Shown here: piece after piece, positions 36,436 to 47,060 of the stretch | Numbering within the stretch: position 1 is the first letter of the stretch | Layout: each line of letters begins with the position of its first letter | From: Iris pallida | Taxonomy: Eukaryota > Streptophyta > Magnoliopsida > Asparagales > Iridaceae | Direction of reading: 5' to 3' | NCBI GenBank assembly: GCA_029216955.1 | Contig: JANAVB010003400.1 | Location: forward strand, 13,518,539 to 13,582,538 | Length of the DNA stretch: 64,000 bases | The notes under the pieces: generated by a model | The model's input: the letters and a program-made list of their open reading frames with translations, nothing else | Database searches by the model: none | Told to the model about the DNA's origin: nothing | Translations under genes and position numbers: made by a program

Positions 36436-37701
36436 ACCCCGCATAACAACGGCGGAAAGCAAGATAATAGGACACAGATACCTCTCTGCCGATTCTGGAT
36501 CTGGGCCTGGGCCAGGGCGAACTGCTGAGGCCTCTGTTGCTGGAAGGCCTGGGCCTGAGTCGGCAATGGCCTCGGAGGCTGGTACTGCTGTTGAAACACT
36601 TGGGCCTGAGGCCGCATTGGCCTCGACAACTGTTGCTGCAGCTGGACTGGTACTAGAGCTGGTGCGTGTGCTGGTCCCCTAACCGAGGGACTAGATACTG
36701 TTGATGCTGAATCGACTCTGAATGGGCAGGACCCCACCCTATGGTCCGGTGCCCCACACAACAAGCATAATCCCAGCGCCTTGCGACACTCTGACACGAC
36801 GTGTCCAGGCTTCCCACAATAAGAACAACCCTCGGCGGAAGGCTGCGCTTGCTTCTGTTTCTGCTGAGGGTACGTCGGGGTAGAGTGCTGAACCGACGTT
36901 ACTGAGGTTGCTCGCCTCGGAGTTCCAATGGTCAAAGCCCTAGCTGCCGGGGCTGGTGCTGAAGACTGATTCATTTGACTGTGGGACCGCTTCCGTCCTC
37001 CGGTCCTATCCACAATCCTTTGGAAGGTATACTCGTGCCTCCTAGCTGCTCGCAAGACGGCATCAAAAGTTCTGTGCTCGAACTGTTCTACTGCCAATAT
37101 GATCTCCAAGTGGAGCCCCTGCTGGAACCGCTGGGCTCTATCAAACTCGGTCGCCACCAAGGTGGGAGCAAACCGACTAAGCCTAGAAAACTCCGATGCA
37201 TAACTGTCGACCGTCCTGCCTCCTTGCTTCAAGTTGGCAAATCTGGTCTGCAGGTCATATCGAGCCACCGCGTTGAAATACTTGGTCTGGAATCTTTCGC
37301 TAAACACTGCCCAGGGAACAGGTGTTGTCAATCCTACCGCTTGCATGGCCCCACCAGTTGCGGGCTAGGTCTAATAACTGCAGGCGCACCACCACCACCT
37401 TTTCGTCTTCTGGAGTCTTCGCGGCCTCTAGAATAACTTATGTATCCTGGAGCCAAGCATCTGCGGTAATGCTATCCTCGATGCCGTCGAAGAATGGAGG
37501 GTTCAGGCGCTTGAAACTGTTGGCTGTACTGTTTCCCGGATGACCGCCTCTGTTCAGAGCATCTTGTACTGCCTGGTGCAATGCATCACCTCGGCGATCT
37601 TGAGAAGCTAACAATGATCTGATGAGACCTTCCAAAGTGCCATCATCAGGCTCTACTGGCTGGACTGGCTGAACTGGGGGCACTGGTCCTTCAGAAGGCA
37701 T
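36411..37701 (-). pseudogene. F unit 1: Ty3/gypsy gag with two zinc knuckles
   Basis: The likely start is the ATG at 37701 (MPSEGPVPPV). An in-frame TAA follows at 37438-37440, after AWLQDT, then a frameshift near 37345. The frame from 37346 continues 311 residues through capsid motifs (FSERFQTKYFNAVARYDLQ; FSRLSRFAPTLV) to two CX2CX4HX4C knuckles, CSYCGKPGHVVSEC and CLLCGAPDHRVGSC (36726-36827). It then has a glutamine-rich tail. The frame ends by running into the integrase remnant VMFHVS, which marks the pol deletion junction. The stop and frameshift recur in unit 2. Confidence 0.88.
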
Positions 37702-37972
37702 GGCTCGAGAGGCGGCTGTTGAGGACTGAGCTTGATCTTCTTGCGGTTGATGGGCTGCTGGCTGAGCCCCTTCCGGCTGATCAACAGGAATGATGCCACT
37801 GAAGCAATGACATCAGGGATATTAAGGAAGGACCAGGATAGAACAATGATGCAAGCATGTTATCAAGTCAGGGATCCAAGGAGATAAGAAGATACGAGTG
37901 GAGATCAAAGGCGAGTACAGATTGAGACATCTATCTGGTAAACTCCCACATATCTTAATTGACAAGACCTGC

Positions 37973-39037
37973 ATGGGCATGAAATATCTAATAAAATATC
38001 AATATACAGGGCTATAGAAGATCCAGGCTTAAGGAAAATAAAACCAAATCTCCATAATTAGACAGATTGCGCAAGGGTCCCTGGGGTCGGGTTGCGCAGG
38101 AGTCAAGTGCGCCATGAGCCAACTGCGCAAGGGTGAGCTGCGCAGGGTACCAACTGCGCTGGGGTGGATGGCGCAGCAGATGGTTTGCGCTGGATCAGGT
38201 TGCGCAGGAATGGATGGCGCAGGGTCAGATTGCGCAGGGACGGACTGCGCATGGATGGATTACGCAGAAGTGGACTGCGCAGGAGCAGACTGCGCATGAA
38301 TCCATGCGCACTCGGGTTGAGCGCAGTTTGCCAAGAGGGAAGCTGCGCGGTCGGCGCTGCGCTAAAGAGCGTTGGCCAAGGGGGATGCGCAATCCAGCAC
38401 TGCGCTAAAGAGCGCAGGCTGCTGTTTTCTTCTCCAGGCCGAGAAGAAGACTCCAAGAACTCCAAAGTTCAAAACTTCATAACTTGATCAAATCAAAACG
38501 AAATTTAGATTTTCAAAGCTCTAACTTGAGTAAAATTGAATTCTCTTCCACATGGAAGCATCAAAACCCACAAAAATCCAACCAAAATAGATCAAAAACA
38601 TGTAAATCCGAAAATAGTTAAAACCTAGATCTAGAACAATAGAAACTCCAAATCACAAAATGTCAAGTTCTAATGTTAATCTCCATAGCCTAATCTAGCT
38701 AATGGACAAATAAAAAGTGGTTCTCATGTGGTGGCAAGGTGCACTTGCCTATAGGTGATGGTGTTGTGTAGAGGAAGGAAGAAGGAAGTAAATGAAAATA
38801 ATGAGGAGAGAGAAAGGTTGGTGGGTTTTAATGAGGGTGGTTGTGATGGAATGGAGGTGGAGAATAGGCTAAGGTGTTCCACTCATGATGAACCAAACCA
38901 ACTCCACAAAATAAAACCAAGCCATGGTCCAAAATCCATTTACGAGAAACCAAATCCACAAATCGAGAAAATACGTGCAAAAATCAAATTACGAGTACAA
39001 ATACGAAATACAGGAAATACGGAAAATGAGGGTGACA
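37973..39037 (-). mobile_element. Element F, middle LTR lacking its first ~1.7 kb
   Basis: It corresponds to left-LTR bases from 34903 to 36007. The join occurs at ATGGGC (37973-37978), a 6-bp word shared by the leader (GCATGGGCCACC) and the LTR (AAATGGGCATGAAAT), which points to a microhomology-mediated deletion. The right end is the normal GGGTGACA, followed by a polypurine-tract region. Confidence 0.9.
38060..38420. repeat. TGCGCA-rich minisatellite, F middle LTR
   Basis: Same array as 34990-35380, two 15-bp units shorter. Confidence 0.93.
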
Positions 39038-39189
39038 ACTCTACCCACCTTAAAAGAATTCCGTCCTCGAAATTTAATCAGGGAGCTAGAGATTGCCACG
39101 ACAAGCTACACTAAGCACAGGCAAGCTACACTAAGTAGTTCAATCATACAATCACACATGCAATCTAGGAATGAAGAGCGCAAGGCATA

Positions 39190-39465
39190 AGGAAGATATT
39201 ATACCTTATGAGTCAAACAGGTAGGGATAACGTGATCGGATATCATCCTAACACTCCCACGTTTGACTCTCCCAAGGAGCGATAAACTCAAGCAACATGA
39301 ACTAAACTGATAGTCTTGCGCTTGAGGTATCTCTCTTTGGTCAAACATGGACACAGGCCTCTCCTCATATGAAAAGGTTGGTACCAATAACCGTTTTCAA
39401 ATGATCTAGGATATGGCTCGGGCCCAGGATATACCGTTGTAATTAGGATACATGAAACATGACAT
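39190..39465 (-). pseudogene. F unit 2: integrase end and chromodomain tail remnant
   Basis: A near-identical copy of 36160-36435 with the same VMFHVS junction to gag and the same broken frames. Confidence 0.75.
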
Positions 39466-40732
39466 GTATCCCGCATAACAACGGCGGAAAGCAAGACAAT
39501 AGGACACAGATACCTCTCTGCCGATTCTGGATCTGGGCCTGGGCCAGGGCGAACTGCTGAGGCCTCTGCTGCTGGAAGGCCTGGGCCTGAGTCGGCAATG
39601 GCCTCGGAGGCTGGTACTGCTGTTGAAACACTTGGGCCTGAGGCCGCATTGGCCTCGACAACTGTTGCTGCAGCTGGACTGGTACTAGAGCTGGTGCGTG
39701 TGCTGGTCCCCTAACCGAGGGACTAGATACTGTTGATGCTGAATCGACTCTGAATGGGCAGGACCCCACCCTATGGTCCGGTGCCCCACATAACAAGCAT
39801 AATCCCAGCGCCTTGCGACACTCTGACACGACGTGTCCAGGCTTCCCACAATAAGAACAACCCTTGGCGGAAGGCTGCGCTTGCTTCTGTTTCTGCTGAG
39901 GGTACGTCGGGGTAGAGTGCTGAACCGACGTTACTGAGGTTGCTCGCCTCGGAGTTCCAATGGTCAAAGCCCTAGCTGCCGGGGCTGGTGCTGAAGACTG
40001 ATTCATTTGACTGTGGGACCGCTTCCGTCCTCCGGTCCTATCCACAATCCTCTGGGAGGTATACTCGTGCCTCCTAGCTGCTCGCAAGACGGCATCAAAA
40101 GTTCTGTGCTCGAACTGTTCTACTGCCAATATGATCTCCAAGTGGAGCCCCTGCTGGAACCGCTGGGCTCTATCAAACTCGGTCGCCACCAAGGTGGGAG
40201 CAAACCGACTAAGCCTAGAAAACTCCGATGCATAACTGTCGACCGTCCTGCCTCCTTGCTTCAAGTTGGCAAATCTGGTCTGCAGGTCATATCGAGCCAC
40301 CGCGTTGAAATACTTGGTCTAGAATCTTTCGCTAAACACTGCCCAGGGAACAGGTGTTGTCAATCCTACCGCTTGCATGGCCCCACCAGTTGCAGGCTAG
40401 GTCTAATAACTGCAGGCGCACCACCACCACCTTCTCGTCTTCTGGAGTCTTCGCGGCCTCTAGAATAACTTATGTATCCTGGAGCCAAGCATCTGCGGTA
40501 ATGCTATCCTCGATGCCGTCGAAGAATGGAGGGTTCAGGCGCTTGAAACTGTTGGCTGCACTGTTTCCCGGATGACCGCCTCTGTTCAGAGCATCTTGTA
40601 CTGCATGGTGCAATGCATCCCTCGGCGATCTTGAGAAGCTAACAATGATCTGATGAGACCTTCCAAAGTGCCATCATCAGGCTCTACTGGCTGGACTGGC
40701 TGAACTGGGGGCACTGGTCCTTCAGAAGGCAT
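39443..40732 (-). pseudogene. F unit 2: gag with two zinc knuckles
   Basis: A copy of the unit 1 gag, with the start ATG at 40732. It carries the same in-frame TAA after AWLQDT and the same downstream frameshift. The frame from 40300 runs 285 residues to the same end, with both zinc knuckles intact. A TAG-type change near 40321 shortens the frame compared with unit 1. The shared lesions show that gag was already defective before duplication. Confidence 0.88.
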
Positions 40733-40969
40733 GGCTCGAGAGGCGGCTGTTGAGGACTGAGCTTGATCTTCTTGCTGTTGCTGGGCTGCTGGCTGAGCCC
40801 CTTCCGGCTGATCAACAGGAATGATTCCACTGAAGCAATGACATCAGGGATATTAAGAAAGGACCAGGATAGAACAATGATGCAAGCATGTTATCAAGTC
40901 AGGGATCCAAGGAGATAAGAAGATACGAGTGGAGATCAAAGGCGAGTACAGATTGAGACATCTATCTGG

Positions 40970-41004
40970 TAAACCCCCACATGCATGGGCCACCACTTAA
41001 ACCA
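40970..41004 (-). other. F 5' leader block next to the LTR
   Basis: The plus strand reads GCATGGGCCACCACTTAAACCA immediately before the LTR. It is the same block as in A (6707) and B (16748), although F's LTRs are otherwise a different family. Confidence 0.65.
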
Positions 41005-43801
41005 TGTCACGCCCCAGAACCAGAATACTGGAGAGGGGGCAGACATAGCCAGCTACGTATAACGGAATGGAATCCACCCCGCTATACGGTCACGGCTGTC
41101 TAGATATGTGAGGGTTTATCTACAAGCCATCAGTCTCTTAGGGTCATAAATTATCCTATTGTCTCAATCTCAACCAACTAATAATAATCACAAGATATCA
41201 GATCACTAAATATACAATTGTAAGGCGTCCCAAACATTACATATCCAGATGATCACGAAGCTAGTCATACAAAATGTAAGGACTAGCAAGAATTAAGTCA
41301 TACATGATCAACCTCGAGTTGCCAATCATGCTACAGCCCGTAGGCAGACAGTAAGTAAAAGTGCATCGAGCTAACAGGTGCTCGTCGGCTAAACGTCTCA
41401 AAGAATAATTTTTACAATAGAGTGAGCGAAACAAAATAGAAAACCCACTCGTTGCCCTAGTTACGCCTGGTGGTCACCATCGGGCTGGAAGACAGGTAAA
41501 TCCTCTGGAGCTGCTCTGGTATCTGGCCATACAAACCAGCTGGGTCAGACCCCAGAAAGAGCAAGTGCCACAAAGGAGGCCACGAAATAAGAACAAAAAT
41601 CAGCAATCAACACAATAAATAATTACATAAAAAGACAGTAATTTAAGAAAAGCATGATGGGTAATATGAAAGACAATCTTGTATAGAATCACTAAAAAGA
41701 CATATGGAAAAGCATGACAGGATGATATACGATGAGATAACCATGGGACTATTCAGATGGCCAGGTTACAACCCGTAAACCAAACAAGGACCGGGGTTGT
41801 AACCCTTCGTCTGAACAAACTTGGTTTCTCTCACCATTTATCGGCAAGATAAATATAAGAAATCAGGTCAAGTAACAATCTGGAGTGACAATCATTATAG
41901 TGACAATCTGGAGTGACAATCCTTCAATCATTCTGGTACAATCTTACAAACAATCATTTCTAGATAATACTATACTGGACTAGACTCCATCCAAGCAATC
42001 ACGGCCAATCATTGCCTACGGCTTTCTACATTAACTAACTAGGGTTATCACAATCCTAGTTACTAGCAAGATGCAATGAGATGCTCCAAGTAGTCACAGG
42101 CCCTGCAGCTATCCAGGTTATCCAGGCAATCATTATAGTGACAATCTGGAGAGTACAATATTATAGTGACAATAGAGTTCAATTATTTAAGTGACAATGG
42201 TGGGTGCCCCACATAACAGTGGGCTGGAAATGTGCCCTACTCGTCGGCAGGCTACAAGTCCAATCATTTGCGGCCGGGATAACGGGATCGCCTGTAACTG
42301 GGGAACATCTCTTCATGACTAGTGAATTATACTAATTATTAACCTTAGTCCAATTCAGTAGGTACTCCTGACCGTGGTACTCAGGAGTCCCCTCCTAGAC
42401 ATGATGCAAGACATGACTGGATTATTTATACAGCACAATCGCCCACGGTGTCAGGATTAATTATACAGGTCATGTCATGTTAAGTAGCCGTCGCAACAGC
42501 CATTCAAGATATATCAGGTCAAGTTATCATATCAAGTGTACTAGTCAGGAGTGTGCCACGACGGGCCACTATCAAGTCAGGTTGGTCATGTCAGGAGTGC
42601 ACCACTACGGGTCACTGTTGTGTTATGCAAGTTCCTTGTCATACCCAGCCATGTACAATAGTCATTCCAAACATATTAAGTAAAATCAAGTTCATGACAA
42701 AAGGCGTAAGGATATAAAATGGGCATGAAATATCTAATAAAATATCAATATACAGGGCTATAGAAGATCCAGGCTTAAGGAAAATAAAACCAAATCTCCA
42801 TAATTGGACAGATTGCGCAAGGGTCCCTGGGGTCGGGTTGCGCAGGAGTCAAGTACGCCAGGAGCCAACTGCGCAAGGGTGAGCTGCGCAGGGTACCAAC
42901 TGCGCAGGGGTGGATGGCGCAGCAGATGGTTTGCGCTGGATCAGGTTGCGCAAGAATGGATGGCGCAGGGTCAATTGTGCAGGGACGGACTGCGCATGGA
43001 TGGATTGCGCAGAAGTGGACTGCGCAGGAGCAGACTGCACATAAGCAGACTGCGCATGAATCCATGCACACTCGGGTTGAGCGCAGTTTGCCAAGAGGCA
43101 AGCTGCGCGGTCGGCGCTACGCTAAAGAGCTGGCCAAGGGGGATGCGCAATCCAGCACTGCGCTAAAGAGCGCAGGCTGCTGTCTTCTTCTCCAGGCCGA
43201 GAAGAAGACTCCAAGAACTCCAAAGTTCAAAACTTCATAACTTGATCAAATCAAAACGAAATTAGATTTTCAACGCTCTAACTTGAGTAAAATTGAATTC
43301 TCTTCCACATGGAAGCATCAAAACCCACAAAAATCCAACCAAAATAGATCAAAAACATGTAAATCCGAAAATAGTTAAAACCTAGATCTAGAATAATGGA
43401 AACTCCAAATCACAAAATGTCAAGTTCTAATGTTAATCTCCATAGCCTAATCTAGCTAATGGACAAATAAAAAGTGGTTCTCATGTGGTGGCAAGGTGCA
43501 CTTGCCTATAGGTGATGGTGTTGTGTAGAGGAAGAAGAAGAAGAAGAAATAAATGAAAATAATGAGGAGAGAAAGGTTGGTGGGTTTTAATGAGGGTGGT
43601 TGTGATGGAATGGAGGTGGAGAATAGGCTAAGGTGTTCCACTCATGATGAACCAAACCAACTCCACAAAATAAAACCAAGCCATGGTCCAAAACCCATTT
43701 ACGAGAAACCAAATCCACAAATCGAGAAAATAAAATACGTGCCAAAATCAAATTACGAGTACAAATATGAAATACAGGAAATACGGAAAATGAGGGTGAC
43801 A
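41005..43801 (-). mobile_element. Element F, 5' LTR
   Basis: A 2797-bp LTR that starts TGTCACGCCCCAGAACCAG and ends GGGTGACA. It is nearly identical to the 3' LTR apart from small indels, so F is young compared with D. Confidence 0.93.
42810..43180. repeat. TGCGCA-rich minisatellite, F 5' LTR
   Basis: Same array as in the other two F LTRs, with an intermediate unit number. Confidence 0.93.
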
Positions 43802-44811
43802 CCAGCCCAGACGTGTTGGATTGGCCGCCACGGATATGGTTTCATTCGCCTTTAGTAGATGACTATATCCGACTTTACGAGCTATGTGTTATATGTATTA
43901 GCACGGTAGCCCTCCGGGGGACGGCATACTCAATTGCTATATGTCTAATGGTTTGGCTAGCCCTGCTGGGTTGACACGATCTGAGAATTCTTTTAATCAG
44001 TATCGCGGAGATAACTCCGCCAATCATAGAAAGCCACAGGAATGAATGGTCACTTAAAAATACTTGACTGTGCCTTGTAACTTCTGTTAGTAGCCGAGGG
44101 ACATGGACTGTCAAGGTGCGTGGTCCAAACCATATCCTTGTTTGATTGTTGGGTTGGTCTATCGTGCTAGGACAGGCTGTGGACGAGGTTACGCCCGGAA
44201 GCTTTTATTACTAGTATTATTATTTTATGCTTGAGTTTTATCTCACTCTTTTGTGCTCCCTTGTGGTACTTGCTATTCGGGGCTGACCCCGCTGGTTTTG
44301 TTTGGCCAGATCTCGTAACAGCGCCTAAGGACCCAAACTTCTTCTCCGACGTCAATGGTGCATACTAGAAGCATGGCTGGCGGGGGACTCGAGTGGGTTT
44401 CTTCTCCACCACTCTAGTATCTTTACTTATGTTCTAGTATTTAGCCACCGGCACCTGTTTAGCCAGCTAATCTGGATATTTTTTTGCATAATTTGTAATT
44501 AAATCAGACTACAGCTGAATACAATTATGTACCTATGACTCTCTGGGCTAGCTAACTTATAAAGCTAGATCCCTATGATCATTTTGATGAAGCGTCCGGG
44601 ACACCTTACTACTTTATCTCATATGTTCATTAATTGATGTTTTCTTGCTTTGAATGATTGAGACATAGATGCTCTGTGAGACCATAGGAGACTTGAATGT
44701 AGCATGCACCCCCTTGTGTCTTCACAGCCACGATCGCCGTATGACGTTTGTATACCTCACATGGAGTAGCTGGCCTAGTTCGTCTTCGTATTTCGGTACT
44801 GGGACGTGACA
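43802..44811 (+). mobile_element. Solo LTR G, second segment
   Basis: The continuation of G after F, beginning with the CCAGC duplication. It ends TTCGGTACTGGGACGTGACA at 44811, followed by CGAAC. It contains no coding sequence. Confidence 0.72.
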
Positions 44812-47060
44812 CGAACGCATTGGTAGGCGATGGCCTTTATGCCGAACGGTGTCAAACTTGAGTTGACAGAAAACACATGCTAAAGTTAGCAAGTCGCGTG
44901 CGTGCCTAAATAGTCCTACGTCGACATTAGCAAATGAGAGTGCAAAATCAGAGTATAGTCCGTGCGGGATAGCTATGCACATGGCCTTTTGGCTAAGTTG
45001 TGCCGCGTGTCGCGTACCTAGACTTTATGGTGCAAACGAATTACAAACAATATTAAGTACCGCTCGATCGAAAATGGAGATATACTTAGAGTGTATATCG
45101 ATAGGAACACTATCGGACTAACGCTTAGGCGTACACGGAAGATTGGTTTAGATTTTAAGGAATAGTCCGAACGACTTAGTACGTCAAGACGCGTGAATCA
45201 TAAATATGATTTACATGTGGAATATCGATAGAAATATACGAGACTTAGACTATCGAGATGACGTGAGCGATTACGCTAGAGTTTCGTCGAACGAATCTGA
45301 AAGATGTGTTAGCGAATAACGCGAACGTGATTGTGGACTAAATTGGATGGCTCAAATCCTGAGTGATGTATGGTCCGTCTTGGAAATCATTCAACAAAAA
45401 TTGAGGATTAGGGGTAACAACGAGTATGTCGACAAGGTGATGCGAACATACAAAGCCTTAGAACACATCATGCTTAGTTGGTCGTGACTTCGAATATCCT
45501 GAACGAGATGTTGTTCGGACAACTTGTGAATGGGCAACGCGAGTTAGGAAACGATATTGAATCAGGATTCAGAATAATGAATAGAAAATGGTCTTGATCG
45601 AGAAAACCTAGAGGATCGTACTTATGATTTATTTGGTCGAATGGAAGTGGTATATCCAATTCGAACAATAGCATCAGTTACACGACTCAGAGTTCGTTGC
45701 AAGGGAAGATCGTCAGGTTACGTACATCATCGATGGTATTGAGGCGTATCAAAGATCGATTTATGATAGCTCGGGGGTACTCTGATTCGAGGAACGATGA
45801 TCGTGTAAAATGTCATTGTTCCGATGGATGCTATACTCGAAATGTTGAAATGTGTCGAGGAAAAGATAGACTTGGCTCAAGGATTGTCTAGTTGAACGAA
45901 TGACAAACAGACTATCGAACTGAAATCTTGGCTTGGATAAAATGAAATATTTGGATTGCTTCGACGATAACCACAACGTTAACATTCTTGTCTTATACGA
46001 GCGCAACTCCAGCCTCGCGCATGCGTCACGCTAGATTAGGGATCATTCCGCGTGAGCGCTGGTATGGTTCATACAGCGGGGGTGATCGAACTTGCATGGC
46101 GTGGCAATTTGATTGCTTCGACTTGTGGTTTAACGTGAATGTGGACTCGAGAATGAATCAGTATGCTTGATGATCGAACTTGAGGATTGAGTAGGCCCAA
46201 TCCGCGTATCGAGAATGAATTAGTCTAGACTCAAGCAAGAGTTATGCTCTAATAAGGACGATTATCCTGCGAGAACGTGGCATGGTGATTCATGTCCAAC
46301 ATAGATAATCGAACTTACGTGAAATTGGGGCATGACAAATTGTTGTGCTAGATGACCTCGTATCGAATACATGAATTGGTTAGAATTGGTGATTTGAACA
46401 GATTTGAATATGCGCAACTAATATCTTGATGCGAATTTGGTGATCATGCTCGATGTTTAAAATATGAGTGATGTGAGCTTGGGTATAAAATCCCATACTA
46501 TAAACTTGGTTTGACCCTAGATTGGGGTCAGTGTTGGCATTATTGTTGGAGAACTATGATTCCAATCCTGACATTGACTTTAGCCTTGAGAAATGGCCTA
46601 GCAAGTTAGGCAAGTCCATGTTGCAAGAGTTAGCATTGGAATTATTGATCTTGAGGATTGGTATGGATGGATAGAATAGATTCTAGAACATGAAAATACC
46701 CCTCACGAACTCGGCTGACATGCATATATTTTTGGGAGCCTGAATATGTGTACGATGCGACTCGAGTGAGAATGGCAAATTTTCTGTCATGCGGCTTGGC
46801 TGAAATTTATGTATTTTAGGGATGCCTGAAATACGTGCACGATCCAACAAGTGATAGGTTGAATTCAAGTATGACTTGATGAATGGAGAAGTGTCGAGGA
46901 TTTTGAAATCGTGTTAAAGGAAAGATTGATAGTAGTGCGAGCGTGGCTCGTATTGAAGAAACGCATAGGCATAGTGTGTACGAGAGTCCTTGGATCAAGG
47001 TGATCTAAAAGTAAGTACTCAGTTAGTTTCGTGGATGAAACTTTTTCTGAGTGGTGTATG
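44812..47060 (+). mobile_element. Element D interior, main segment, non-coding
   Basis: About 2.25 kb of moderately GC-balanced sequence with no open frame above 86 codons and no recognisable domain. Parts resemble the end of D's own LTR (ACGAGCGCAA near 46008; AAGGACGATTATC near 46256), suggesting very old related LTR debris. It ends directly at the 3' LTR. Confidence 0.7.

Larger units (their letters stand above)
33199..43801 (-). mobile_element. Element F, whole, duplicated arrangement LTR-int-ΔLTR-int-LTR
   Basis: Two nearly identical interiors (36008-37972 and 39038-41004) are separated by a 5'-truncated LTR (37973-39037). One target-duplication pair surrounds the whole. Unequal recombination between LTRs can produce such tandem units. 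The middle LTR has also lost its first 1.7 kb. Confidence 0.88.

Noticed and set aside
36975..37436. 153-codon plus-strand frame, also at 40007-40468
   Set aside because: It is antisense to the F gag, which has clear zinc knuckles on the minus strand.
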